In this document: positions 26,502 to 34,351 of the stretch, piece after piece | How the letters are laid out: each line of letters begins with the position of its first letter | Numbering within the stretch: the stretch's first letter is position 1 | Source: Planctomycetaceae bacterium | Lineage (GTDB): Bacteria > Planctomycetota > Phycisphaerae > Phycisphaerales > SM1A02 | Reading direction: 5' to 3' | NCBI GenBank assembly: GCA_021297815.1 | Contig: JAJTGK010000038.1 | Coordinates: forward strand, 1 to 37,551 | Length of the DNA stretch: 37,551 bases | Notes under the pieces: generated by a model | What the model saw: only the letters and a program-made list of their open reading frames with translations | What the model was told of the DNA's origin: nothing | Databases searched by the model: none | Program-made: the position numbers and the translations under genes

Positions 26502-27443
26502 AAGCGCCTCGACGCATCGGTCGGCAAGCGACGCGACGGTCGTGTCTTCGCCGCACTCGAACGCGATGCCCGGCCGCAGCGCGCGGAACCGCTTCAGCCA
26601 GGTGCGCTGCTGGCGCGCAAGCTTGCGCGTCCTGATCTTGGTGCGTTCGGCCGCGTCCTCGAGCTCGGCGGCGCTCGGCGCGCGCGAACCGTCGCCGACG
26701 ATTCCCGCGACCTCCTCGTAGCCCACCGCGCCGCGCGCCTGCGCGCCGAGCGGCGCCACGCGCACGAGCCCTCGCACCTCGTCCACCAGGCCCGTCTCGA
26801 ACATGCGCTTCACGCGGCGGTTGATGCGTCGGTTGATCGCCTCGACGGGCCAGTCGAGGATGACGGTGAACAGGTCGTCGCGCCGCGGCACGGGGTTCGC
26901 CTCGTCCCACGCGGTGCGCTGTTCGCTGGCAGGCCTGCCCGTGGCGCGCGCGATCTCGAGCGCGCGCACGATGCGGCGGCGGTCGTTCGGGTGCAGCCGC
27001 GCTGCGGTCGGCGGGTCGCTCTCTGCGAGGCGCGCGTGCAGCTCGTGCACGGGAAGCGCCTCGAGTTCCGCGCGAAACGCCGCATCGGCCGCAGGCGCCG
27101 CGTCGAGCCCCTCGAGGAAGGCGCGCATGTAGAGGTTCGTGCCGCCGACCACGATCGGGACCTTGCCGCGCGACCTGATCGCCGCGATCGCCGTCTCTGC
27201 GGCCGCGAGCCACGACGCGACGGTGAACCCGTCCTCCGAGTGCGCCACGAGGTCGATCGCGTGGTGGGGGACTTCCGCCTGCTCGGCCGCGGTCGGCTTC
27301 GCGGTGCCGATGTCCATGCCGCGGTACACCTGCATCGAGTCGGCCGACACGATCTCGCCGCCGAGCCGCCGCGCAAGCTCGAGCGCGAGGTCGCTCTTGC
27401 CGCCCGCCGTTGGTCCGAGGATGAGCACCGTGCGCGTCGTCAT
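26490..27443 (-). CDS. miaA: tRNA dimethylallyltransferase
   Basis: MiaA transfers a dimethylallyl group from DMAPP to A37 of tRNAs that read codons starting with U. The 317-residue product has the P-loop VLILGPTAGGKSDLALELAR, the substrate motif EIVSADSMQVYRGMDIGTAK and IVVGGTNLYMRAFLEGL. HPNDRRRIVRALEIARATGR and RTKIRTRKLARQQRTWLKR complete the family pattern. The ATG at 27443 matches homologue length; the frame continues further upstream but only into Arg/Ser-rich shadow sequence. It starts seven bases after the pgk stop, so pgk and miaA are one transcription unit. The last codons merge into the alternating tract. Confidence 0.95.
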   Translation of the reverse strand: MTTRTVLILGPTAGGKSDLALELARRLGGEIVSADSMQVYRGMDIGTAKPTAAEQAEVPHHAIDLVAHSEDGFTVASWLAAAETAIAAIRSRGKVPIVVGGTNLYMRAFLEGLDAAPAADAAFRAELEALPVHELHARLAESDPPTAARLHPNDRRRIVRALEIARATGRPASEQRTAWDEANPVPRRDDLFTVILDWPVEAINRRINRRVKRMFETGLVDEVRGLVRVAPLGAQARGAVGYEEVAGIVGDGSRAPSAAELEDAAERTKIRTRKLARQQRTWLKRFRALRPGIAFECGEDTTVASLADRCVEALARA

Positions 27444-27450
27444 GCGCGGC

Positions 27451-28671
27451 TCACGCGTCGTCGAGCGCGTCGAGGCAGACGAGGTGCTTGCCCTCGAGGA
27501 CCTCGAGGCTCGCTCCGCCGCCCGTCGAGACATGCGAGAAGCCGCCCGCGAAGCCAAGCTCCTCGACCGCCGCCGCGGTGTCGCCGCCGCCCGCGATCGT
27601 CACCGCGCCGCGCGCGGTCGCGTCGACGCACGCCTGCGCGACCGCCCTCGTGCCCGCGTCGAACGGCGGCATCTCGAAGACGCCCATCGGTCCGTTCCAC
27701 ACGACCGTCCTGCTCGCGCGCACCGCGGCTGCGAACGCCTCGCGCGTCGCGGGCCCGATGTCGAGGCCCATGAGCCCATCGGGAATCGCGCCCACGGCGA
27801 TCGTGGTCGGTGCATGCGCCTCGAACTTCGCCGCGCACACATGGTCGCTCGGCAGCAGGAACTCGCAGCCGCGCGCCTTCGCCTTCGCGAGGATCTCGCG
27901 CGCAAGGTCCACGCGGTCGGCCTCGACGCGGCTCGCGCCCGTCGCCACGCCCTGCGCCTGCAGGAAGGTGTACGCCATCGCGCCGCCCACGATGCTGCGG
28001 TCGACCTTCGCCATCAGGTTCTCGATCGCGAGGATCTTGTCCGACACCTTCGCGCCGCCGAGGATCGCCGTGAACGGCCGCTCCGCCGCCGCGATGCGCC
28101 CGTAGAGGTACTCGAGCTCCGCCGCGAGCAGGTGGCCGATCACGCTCGGCGCGCCCTTCGCGCGCATCGCCATCGGCAGCGCGTGCATCGAGGCGTCGGC
28201 GCGGTGGCTCGTGCCGAACGCGTCGTTCACATACACATCGGCGTACTCGGCGAGGCGCGCGGCGAAGCCCGCGTCGCCCTTCTTCTCGCCCTTCGCGAAG
28301 CGCAGGTTGTCGAGCAGCACGACGCCCTTCTCGGGCATCGCCGCCACCGCCGCGCGCGCGGCGTCGTCGGTGCAGTCGTTCGACGGGAACGCCACGCCGT
28401 GGGGCGCCTCCGCGCCAAGGAGTTCGGCGAGCCGCCGCGCCACGGGCGCCAGCGAGTACTCCGCCTCGAAGCCCTTGCCCTCGGGCCGCCCGAGGTGGCT
28501 CGCGAGGATCACCCGCCCGCCGCGCCCGAGCACCGAGCGGATCGTCGGCAGACTTGCGCGGATGCGGCGGTCGTCGGTGATGCGATCGCCCTCCATCGGA
28601 ACATTGAAGTCGACGCGGATGAAGACCCGCTTGCCCGAGACGACGGTCTGGTCGATGTGCTTCTTGCGCAT
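27451..28671 (-). CDS. pgk: Phosphoglycerate kinase
   Basis: Pgk interconverts 1,3-bisphosphoglycerate plus ADP and 3-phosphoglycerate plus ATP in glycolysis. The 406-residue product has the usual length. N-domain motifs are RVFIRVDFNVPM, RVILASHLGRPEGKG and YVNDAFGTSHRADAS. C-domain motifs are AILGGAKVSDKILAIENLM, GGAMAYTFLQAQG, VWNGPMGVFEMPPF, AGGGDTAAAVEELG and FSHVSTGGGASLEVLEGK. The ATG at 28671 has no Shine-Dalgarno site but a TATAGT -10 nine bases upstream. It is the first gene of the minus-strand pgk-miaA unit. GAPDH and triosephosphate isomerase genes are not adjacent. Confidence 0.97.
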   Translation of the reverse strand: MRKKHIDQTVVSGKRVFIRVDFNVPMEGDRITDDRRIRASLPTIRSVLGRGGRVILASHLGRPEGKGFEAEYSLAPVARRLAELLGAEAPHGVAFPSNDCTDDAARAAVAAMPEKGVVLLDNLRFAKGEKKGDAGFAARLAEYADVYVNDAFGTSHRADASMHALPMAMRAKGAPSVIGHLLAAELEYLYGRIAAAERPFTAILGGAKVSDKILAIENLMAKVDRSIVGGAMAYTFLQAQGVATGASRVEADRVDLAREILAKAKARGCEFLLPSDHVCAAKFEAHAPTTIAVGAIPDGLMGLDIGPATREAFAAAVRASRTVVWNGPMGVFEMPPFDAGTRAVAQACVDATARGAVTIAGGGDTAAAVEELGFAGGFSHVSTGGGASLEVLEGKHLVCLDALDDA

Positions 28672-28680
28672 GGGGCGACC

Positions 28681-28686
28681 ACTATA
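28681..28686 (-). promoter_or_regulatory. -10 element TATAGT for pgk
   Basis: TATAGT (five of six consensus bases) on the minus strand ends nine bases before the pgk ATG. The transcript would have only a few leader bases and no ribosome-binding site. No -35 is apparent. Confidence 0.5.
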
Positions 28687-28794
28687 CGGACCCTCACGGC
28701 CCCGCCGAGGGCGCCCAGCAGGCGGGTGGCGGCGCGCCTCGGGGTATCTCGCAAAGCGGAATGCCCGTGCTGCGACCGCCGACCGTCGCTCGGG

Positions 28795-28800
28795 TATAGT
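28795..28800 (+). promoter_or_regulatory. -10 element TATAGT for the TlpA-like gene
   Basis: GGGTATAGT precedes the ATG at 28828 by 27 bases, giving a leader of about 20 bases that holds CAGGAGC at about 28817-28823, a Shine-Dalgarno sequence. This gene contrasts with the leaderless-spaced ones nearby. The pgk promoter on the other strand lies about 110 bases away. Confidence 0.5.
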
Positions 28801-28827
28801 CGCGACTCGCCAGAAACAGGAGCAACC

Positions 28828-29868
28828 ATGAGCCTTCCATTCGACCTCCGTCTCCTCGCCGTTCCCGCCATCGTGATTTCCGCCAGCATCGGCTCGACCG
28901 CCGCCGCCGACGGCCTCAAGGTCGGCTCCGACGCCCCCGCGCTCAGCGTGGAGTGGGTCCAGGGCGAGGTCGCCAGCCTCTCCGACCCGAGCAAGACCTA
29001 TGTCGTCGAGTTCTGGGCGACCTGGTGCGGGCCGTGCATGCGCTCGATTCCGCATCTGAACGAGCTCTACGCGAAGCACCGCGGCCAGGGCCTCGTGATC
29101 ATGGGCATCAGCGACGAGCCGATGTCGACGGTCCGTCCGTTCGTGAACAAGAAGGGCGGCGCCATGGCCTATCCCGTCGCGTGCGACAAGGAGAAGGCCA
29201 CGAGCGAGGCGTGGATGAAGGCCGCCGGCCAGAACGGCATTCCGTGCGCGTTCGTCGTGCGCGAGGGCAAGATCCGTTGGATCGGCAACCCGCTCGACAA
29301 GCAGTTCGACACCGTGGTGCTCGGCGTCCTCACGGGCCGCTACAACCCCGAGCTCAGCAAGAAGGCGGAGCCTGCGCTCAGCGCCGCGCGTTCGGCCGTG
29401 CGCCTCAAGAACTTCAAGGACGCGTACAAGCACTACGACGCGGTCATCGCGCTCGATGCCCGCGTGTTCGGCGATGTCGCGGTCCGCAAGTACCGCACCA
29501 TGATCGTCGACCAGAAGGATGCCGCCGCCGCCGCTGCATGGGGCCAGCAGATGCTGCAGACCTATGCGAGCGATCCGATGACGCTCACCGAACTCGCCGA
29601 GGTCATCCTCAAGGACGACGCCATCGTCGACCGCGACCTCAAGCTCGCGACCTCGGCCGCCGAGCGCGCCGACTCGACGGCGCCGAGCGCGTCCTCGAAG
29701 GCCCTCGTCGCGCTGGTCCGCTTCCGCGCGGGCGACCTGAACGCCGCCTCGGAAATGCAGTACGAGGCGTGGATGCGCGCCGAGCCCACCGAGAAGTCGG
29801 ACTACAAGAAGGTGCTCGACACCTACAAGAAGGCGCAGGCGACCAGCGCCGCCAAGTCGGGCTCCTGA
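28828..29868 (+). CDS. Exported TlpA-like thioredoxin-fold protein with a helical C-terminal domain
   Basis: The 346-residue product has a Sec signal peptide (LLAVPAIVISASIGSTAAA) followed by a TlpA/AhpC-type thioredoxin domain. The redox motif is VVEFWATWCGPCMRSIPHLN (CGPC). GQNGIPCAFVVREGKIRWIG contains the cis-Pro loop, oddly with a third Cys directly after the Pro. KEKATSEAWMKAAG matches the family's central insertion region. After about residue 170 comes an all-helical, Ala/Lys-rich domain (RSAVRLKNFKDAYKHYDAVI, VALVRFRAGDLNAASEMQYE) that looks TPR-like. It is probably a periplasmic thiol oxidoreductase or its partner. A 12-bp hairpin after the gene may terminate its transcript, but that hairpin also lies in the proposed rpe reading frame. 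Confidence 0.88.
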   Translation: MSLPFDLRLLAVPAIVISASIGSTAAADGLKVGSDAPALSVEWVQGEVASLSDPSKTYVVEFWATWCGPCMRSIPHLNELYAKHRGQGLVIMGISDEPMSTVRPFVNKKGGAMAYPVACDKEKATSEAWMKAAGQNGIPCAFVVREGKIRWIGNPLDKQFDTVVLGVLTGRYNPELSKKAEPALSAARSAVRLKNFKDAYKHYDAVIALDARVFGDVAVRKYRTMIVDQKDAAAAAAWGQQMLQTYASDPMTLTELAEVILKDDAIVDRDLKLATSAAERADSTAPSASSKALVALVRFRAGDLNAASEMQYEAWMRAEPTEKSDYKKVLDTYKKAQATSAAKSGS

Positions 29869-29889
29869 CGCCCGCACCCGCGCCCTCGG

Positions 29890-29895
29890 TATGCT
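29890..29895 (+). promoter_or_regulatory. -10 element TATGCT for a leaderless rpe mRNA
   Basis: TATGCT, preceded by CGG, is followed by six bases (TCGCGC) and the ATG at 29902, exactly the spacing found at 5943, 8363 and 30625. There is no Shine-Dalgarno sequence. Confidence 0.5.
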
Positions 29896-29901
29896 TCGCG
29901 C

Positions 29902-30615
29902 ATGACCAAGGCCGCGACCCAGGTTGATTCTTCGACGGCCCCCGTGTTCGGGGGCCGTCGTCTTTCTCGCACGCCCGTGCTCGTCGCGCCCTCGATCCTG
30001 AGCGCCGACTTCGCGCGGCTCGGCGACGAATGCCGCGCGGTGCTCGCCGCGGGCGGCGACCTGCTGCATGTCGATGTGATGGACGGCCACTTCGTGCCGA
30101 ACCTCTCGATGGGGCCTGCCGTCTGCGCCGCCGTGCACGCCGCGCTGCCCGAGGCATACCTCGATGTCCATCTCATGGTCACCGACCCCGCGCACTACAT
30201 CGAGCCCTTCCGCAAGGCGGGCGCCGCGCACATCACCTTCCACGCCGAGGTCGTGCCCGACCCGAAGGCGCTCGTGGCCGAGATCCGCGCGAAGGGCATG
30301 TCGGCGGGCGTCGCGATCAACCCCGACACGCCCGCGTCGGCGCTGATTCCGTACCTCGGCGACATCGACCTCGCCCTCGTGATGAGCGTGCACCCGGGCT
30401 TCTCGGGGCAGTCGTTCATCGCGCGCGTCCTCGAGAAGACCCGCGCGATCCGCGCCGCCGCGCCCGCGGGGCTGCGCATCCAGATGGATGGCGGCGTGTC
30501 GCCCGACACCGCGCCTGCGTGCCGCGAGGCGGGCTGCGATGTCCTCGTCGCCGCAAGCGCGATCTACGGAACGCCCGACTACGCCGCCGCCGTCCGCGCG
30601 ATCCGCGGCGGCTGA
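29902..30615 (+). CDS. rpe: Ribulose-phosphate 3-epimerase
   Basis: Rpe interconverts ribulose 5-phosphate and xylulose 5-phosphate in the pentose phosphate pathway. The TIM-barrel landmarks are VLVAPSILSADFARLGDE, DLLHVDVMDGHFVPNLSMGP (metal-binding His and catalytic Asp), YLDVHLMVTDP, GVAINPDTPASALIPYL, VMSVHPGFSGQSFI, RIQMDGGVSPDTAP (second catalytic Asp) and VLVAASAIYG. The length is 237 residues from the ATG at 29902. This gives a tail of about 25 residues before APSILSAD that homologues usually lack. An in-frame GTG at 29977 would give the usual N-terminus. The ATG is kept because it sits six bases after a TATGCT -10. A terminator-like hairpin covers codons 11-20. accD follows 21 bases later. 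Confidence 0.95.
   Translation: MTKAATQVDSSTAPVFGGRRLSRTPVLVAPSILSADFARLGDECRAVLAAGGDLLHVDVMDGHFVPNLSMGPAVCAAVHAALPEAYLDVHLMVTDPAHYIEPFRKAGAAHITFHAEVVPDPKALVAEIRAKGMSAGVAINPDTPASALIPYLGDIDLALVMSVHPGFSGQSFIARVLEKTRAIRAAAPAGLRIQMDGGVSPDTAPACREAGCDVLVAASAIYGTPDYAAAVRAIRGG
29933..29966 (+). terminator. 12-bp hairpin with T-rich tail inside the 5' end of rpe
   Basis: CGACGGCCCCCG (29933-29944), loop TGTT, CGGGGGCCGTCG (29949-29960), then TCTTTC. The stem is perfect over 12 base pairs. It looks like an intrinsic terminator for the upstream TlpA-like gene. It lies after the proposed rpe start, so it could instead work as an attenuator of rpe. Confidence 0.62.
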
Positions 30616-30624
30616 AGCCTCGGG

Positions 30625-30630
30625 TATACT
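30625..30630 (+). promoter_or_regulatory. -10 element TATACT for a leaderless accD mRNA
   Basis: GGGTATACT is followed by CGCGCC and the GTG at 30637. The hexamer matches five of six consensus bases and ends six bases before the start codon. No Shine-Dalgarno sequence is present. Confidence 0.55.
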
Positions 30631-30636
30631 CGCGCC

Positions 30637-31473
30637 GTGGCTGAGACGACCTGGACCCAGAACGACGCGCAGGCGCCCAAGAAGGGCGTTCCCGAAGGCC
30701 TTTGGATGAAGTGTCCCTCCTGCGAGGAGACGCTCTTCAAGAAGGCGGTCGAGTCGAACCTGTGGGTGTGCCCGAAGTGCCAGCACCACATGCGCGTCAG
30801 CGCGAAGCAGCGCGTCGATCAGCTGCTCGACCCGGGCACCTTCGAGCCGTTCGACGACGGTCTCGTGGCGACCGACCCGCTGCACTTCGTCGATGCGAAG
30901 CCGTACCTCGCCCGCGTGGCCGAAAGCCAGCGCAAGACGGGCTCGCGCGACGCGCTCCTCTCGGGCTTCGGCTTCGTGAAGGGTCGCCGCGTGGTGGTGG
31001 CCGTGATGGACTTCACCTTCCTCGGCGGCTCGATGGGTTCGGTGGTCGGCGAGAAGATCACCCGCGCGATCGAGTGTGGCATCGACCACGACCTGCCCGT
31101 CGTCACCGTGAGCTGCTCGGGCGGCGCGCGCATGCACGAGTCGGGCTTCTCGCTCATGCAGATGGCGAAGACGAGCGCCGCGCTCGCGCGCCTCGACGAG
31201 GCGGGGGGGCTCTTCATCTCGGTGCTCGCCGATCCGACCACGGGCGGCGTCACTGCGAGCTTCGCCATGCTCGGCGATGTGATCTTCGCCGAGCCGAAGG
31301 CGCTGATCGGCTTCGCAGGCCCGCGCGTCATCAAGCAGACGATCCGCCAGGACCTGCCCGAGGGCTTCCAGACCTCGGAGTTCCTGCTCGAGGCGGGCTT
31401 CATCGACCGCATCGTGCACCGCAAGGACCTGCGGTCCGAGATCGGCCGCGTGATCGACTATGCAGGCCGCTGA
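30637..31473 (+). CDS. accD: Acetyl-CoA carboxylase carboxyltransferase subunit beta
   Basis: AccD is the beta subunit of the carboxyltransferase that makes malonyl-CoA for fatty-acid synthesis; AccA, its partner, is not in the window. The 278-residue product has the N-terminal zinc ribbon with Cys at 26, 29, 45 and 48 (CPSC and CPKC). The crotonase-like core follows: SGFGFVKGRRVVVAVMDFTF, FLGGSMGSVVGEKI, VTVSCSGGARMHESGFSLMQ, SVLADPTTGGVTASFAMLGD and KALIGFAGPRVIKQTIRQ. The GTG start at 30637 is supported by the TATACT element and by the family's N-terminus. The last 14 bases overlap the start of lnt, suggesting coupled translation. Confidence 0.97.
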   Translation: MAETTWTQNDAQAPKKGVPEGLWMKCPSCEETLFKKAVESNLWVCPKCQHHMRVSAKQRVDQLLDPGTFEPFDDGLVATDPLHFVDAKPYLARVAESQRKTGSRDALLSGFGFVKGRRVVVAVMDFTFLGGSMGSVVGEKITRAIECGIDHDLPVVTVSCSGGARMHESGFSLMQMAKTSAALARLDEAGGLFISVLADPTTGGVTASFAMLGDVIFAEPKALIGFAGPRVIKQTIRQDLPEGFQTSEFLLEAGFIDRIVHRKDLRSEIGRVIDYAGR

Positions 31474-33136
31474 GCGGGCGGCGACCGCCGCCTCGCCGCG
31501 TGCGATCGCCGCGTACGCGTACGCGTTCGGTGCGCTGGCCGCGCTGGCGTTCGCGCTGTCGTTTCCGCTTTCCGAGGACTTCGTCGCGGGCTGGCCGCTG
31601 GTGTTCGCATGGCCCGCGCTGCTCGGTGCGAGCGTGCGGCTGGCGGCGTCGTGGAAGTCGGCCGCGATGGCGGCGGGGGTACCGTTCTTTGCGGCATTCC
31701 TCGCGCACGAGTGGTGGATGCACGAGGTGACCGTGCTCGGCATGCCCGTGCTGGTCGCGTATCTCGCGGTATGGACCGTCGTGCTGGCGCTTGTCGTCCG
31801 CACGCTTGGCGGCACGCGCCAGGCGCCGCGCGCGCCCTTCATCCTGGCACTGCCCGTCGCGCTCGTATCGATCGAGTTCCTTCGCGGCGACCTCGTCTGC
31901 ACGGGGTACGCGTGGTTCTTCGCCGCACATCCGCTCGTCGAGTGGCCCGCGGTCGCGCAGGTCGCGTCGATCGGTGGCGGCTGGATGCTCTCGGCGCTCG
32001 CGGCCGTGGTCGCGGGTGGCGCGCTCGATGCGTGCGTCGCGCGCGGCGCACGGCGCATCTGGTCGCCCGTGGCGGCGGCGGCGTGCCTTGGTGCGGCGGT
32101 CGCGTTCGGCGCTGCGCGCATCGCCGCGCACGATGCGGTCACGACGCCGCCCGAACGCGCGCTCCTCGTCGTGCAGACCAACCTGCCGATGTCGAACAAG
32201 CTCGCCTGGGAGCCCGCGGCGCAGGTCGAGGACTTCGTCGCCTTCGCACGCCTCACCATCGAAGGCGCCGCGGCGGCCCGCAAGGCGGGCGACTCGTTCG
32301 ACGCCGCCATCTGGCCCGAGACGATGGTCCCTGGATTCGGTCTCGAGCCCGAGTCGATCCGCGCGCTCCTCGAGGGCCGCTACTTCCCAGGCGACCGCTT
32401 CGAGGAAGGCCTCCGCGACCTCTCGTCGCGCATCGGCGCACCGCTCGTCGTCGGATCGCCCGCGTTCCTTCGGCTTCGTGCCGAGGGCCAGCGCTGGGCG
32501 TGGGACCGTCAGTTCAACAGCGCCTACCTCGTCGACGCCACGGGCGCGCGCGGGCGCACCGACAAGATCTTCCTGACGCCGTTCGGCGAGACGATGCCGA
32601 TCATCTCGAACTGGGACTGGCTCGAGCAGCGGCTGCTCGACCTCGGCGCGAGCGGCATGACCTTCGATCTCGATGCGGCTGCTTCGCCGTCGACGCTTGC
32701 GATTGAAGCTGGCGCTGCGCCGCTGCGCATGGGTGTCCCGATCTGCTTCGAGATCACGAAGCCGTGGGCCTCGCGCACCATCGCGTTCGACGGCGAAGCC
32801 CGCAGGGCCGATGTCTTGGTCAACATCTCGAACGACGGGTGGTTCAGCGCCTCGAAGGCGGGGCGCCGCCAGCACCTGCAGGTCGCGCAGCTGCGCGCGG
32901 CGGAACTTGCGACGCCTGTCGTACGCGCCGCGAACACAGGCATTTCCGCATCGATCGACGCCACGGGCCGCCTCGAAGGATCGCTCGGCGCCGTGACCGA
33001 GGGCACCCTCGTCGCCCGCTTCCGCCCCGCGACGGGCACCCCGCTCGCCGCGCGTGTCGGCGACGGCTTCGCGTTCGGCATGCTGGCGCTCGCCGTGCTA
33101 GGCTGCGCGCTCGCCCGTCGCGTGAAATCCGCATGA
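31460..33136 (+). CDS. lnt: Apolipoprotein N-acyltransferase
   Basis: Lnt adds the third acyl chain to the N-terminal cysteine of lipoproteins at the periplasmic face of the inner membrane. The 558-residue product has several N-terminal membrane helices (ALAALAFALSFPLS, VLVAYLAVWTVVLALVV, GWMLSALAAVVAGGAL), a nitrilase-like catalytic domain and a C-terminal helix (FAFGMLALAVLGCALA). The catalytic triad is readable: Glu in AAIWPETMVPG near 286, Lys in GRTDKIFLTPFGE near 368, Cys in MGVPICFEIT near 429. LVNISNDGWFSASKAGRRQH is also characteristic. It starts inside accD. Two lipoproteins in the window are plausible substrates, one encoded directly downstream. Confidence 0.94.
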   Translation: MQAAERAATAASPRAIAAYAYAFGALAALAFALSFPLSEDFVAGWPLVFAWPALLGASVRLAASWKSAAMAAGVPFFAAFLAHEWWMHEVTVLGMPVLVAYLAVWTVVLALVVRTLGGTRQAPRAPFILALPVALVSIEFLRGDLVCTGYAWFFAAHPLVEWPAVAQVASIGGGWMLSALAAVVAGGALDACVARGARRIWSPVAAAACLGAAVAFGAARIAAHDAVTTPPERALLVVQTNLPMSNKLAWEPAAQVEDFVAFARLTIEGAAAARKAGDSFDAAIWPETMVPGFGLEPESIRALLEGRYFPGDRFEEGLRDLSSRIGAPLVVGSPAFLRLRAEGQRWAWDRQFNSAYLVDATGARGRTDKIFLTPFGETMPIISNWDWLEQRLLDLGASGMTFDLDAAASPSTLAIEAGAAPLRMGVPICFEITKPWASRTIAFDGEARRADVLVNISNDGWFSASKAGRRQHLQVAQLRAAELATPVVRAANTGISASIDATGRLEGSLGAVTEGTLVARFRPATGTPLAARVGDGFAFGMLALAVLGCALARRVKSA

Positions 33137-33164
33137 TTCCGAACGGCGGCGGCATGGAGGCCTC

Positions 33165-34271
33165 GTGAATCGTTCCGCGTTCGTCGCTCTCTGCTCGGCG
33201 CTTCCGCTTTGCGGCCTGACCGCTGGCTGCATGCGCTCCGTCTCGACCGAAGCCGCGCGTTCGGAGTTCAGCTCCAAGGAGCGCTCGATGACTTCGGCCC
33301 CCGCGCAGACGGGTGGCCCGCGCGCTGCCGGTTCGCCCGCCCGCGCCGCGGCGCTCGGCAACGACGCCGAGGAGATCCTGCGCAAGGCCGCACGCAGCGA
33401 CTGGGCCGCGCTTCGCGCGCACGCGCTCGAGGCGTCGGCGCGCAAGCCCTCGCTCCTCAAGGAACTCGCGCCGCGCGGGCTCGCCGACGAGAACCGCGGC
33501 GTGCGCTTCGTCGCCTGCATGGCCATCGCCGAAGCACGCGAGCAGTCGCTCGCCGATCTCGTGCAGCCGCTCGTCGCCGACGAAAGCGGCTCGGTGCGCG
33601 CCGCGGCGCTGCTCGCGCTCTCCCGCTGCGGCCGCACGGTCGACCTCACGCCGCTCTCGCAGCTCGTCGAGTCGAAGGACCCCGAGATCCGCGCCAACAC
33701 CTACCTCGTCCTCGGCGAACTCGGCAACGCGACCGCGATTCCGCTGATCGTCGAGTCGCTCGGCCGCGGCTTCACGCTGCTCAACCCGATCCGCGCGCGC
33801 CTCGTCGACCTCGCCGCCGCCGAGGCGCTGGTCAAGCTCGGGCAGGAGTCCGAGGTCGAGCCGATCCGCGCCGCGCTGTTCGCGCCGCCCGAGCAGGCGG
33901 AGCTCTCCATCGTCGCATGCGACGCTCTTGGCAGGTTGCGCGACGAGCGCTCGCGCGACATGCTTGAACGCATCGTGACCGTCGACGGTCCAGGCAGGCG
34001 GGCCCCCGAGCTTCGGCTGGCCGCCGCCAAGGCGCTCGTCGAGATCGGCGTGCGCAACGACCTCGCCATCGCCATCTGCCGCGAGTACGCCGCCGACGCC
34101 GACCCGCGGATCCGCGCGCAGGTCGCCTCGGTGCTCGCGGTCGTGCCGACCGAGGAGTCCGCCAAGATGCTCGCCACGCTCGTCCTCGACAGCGATCCGA
34201 CCGTGAAGGTGTCGGCCGCAGGCGGCATGGCGGGTTTCCAGGCAAGCGCCGAGACCGCCGGGGACCGCTAG
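33165..34271 (+). CDS. HEAT-repeat lipoprotein
   Basis: The 368-residue product has a lipoprotein-type signal (VALCSALPLCGLTAGC; the -3 Thr is a tolerated variant). A low-complexity linker is followed by HEAT-type helical repeats to the end: DENRGVRFVACMAIAEA, DESGSVRAAALLALSRCG, SKDPEIRANTYLVLGELGN, QAELSIVACDALGRL, DADPRIRAQVASVLAVV and DSDPTVKVSAAGGMAGF. Such repeats are protein-binding scaffolds, so this is probably an envelope scaffold. The GTG at 33165 follows GGAGG at 33156-33160, and lnt ends 28 bases upstream. It is the second HEAT lipoprotein in the window; the other is the FlgI-like one at 13262. No specific function can be given. Confidence 0.85.
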   Translation: MNRSAFVALCSALPLCGLTAGCMRSVSTEAARSEFSSKERSMTSAPAQTGGPRAAGSPARAAALGNDAEEILRKAARSDWAALRAHALEASARKPSLLKELAPRGLADENRGVRFVACMAIAEAREQSLADLVQPLVADESGSVRAAALLALSRCGRTVDLTPLSQLVESKDPEIRANTYLVLGELGNATAIPLIVESLGRGFTLLNPIRARLVDLAAAEALVKLGQESEVEPIRAALFAPPEQAELSIVACDALGRLRDERSRDMLERIVTVDGPGRRAPELRLAAAKALVEIGVRNDLAIAICREYAADADPRIRAQVASVLAVVPTEESAKMLATLVLDSDPTVKVSAAGGMAGFQASAETAGDR

Positions 34272-34318
34272 TCACAGGGCTGCGGCAAGTACCGTCCAAA
34301 CCCGTGCTTCACCGCTGA

Positions 34319-34347
34319 TTGACACCCGACGCGGTCAGGGGTACAAA
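34319..34347 (+). promoter_or_regulatory. Consensus-type promoter TTGACA-17-TACAAA
   Basis: A perfect -35 TTGACA (34319-34324) is followed by a 17-base spacer and TACAAA (34342-34347, four of six consensus bases) preceded by GGGG. This is the strongest sigma-70-like promoter seen in the window. Transcription should start near 34354, giving a 5' leader of about 160 bases before the coiled-coil gene. Confidence 0.68.
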
Positions 34348-34351
34348 GCCG

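Noticed and set aside
15262-32310. Very long antisense reading frames (for example opposite hrpA, opposite the FtsK-like gene, and opposite rpe-accD-lnt continuing into pgk).
   Set aside because: They are composition shadows of high-GC genes: Arg/Ala/Gly-rich, without domains, and opposite well-identified proteins.
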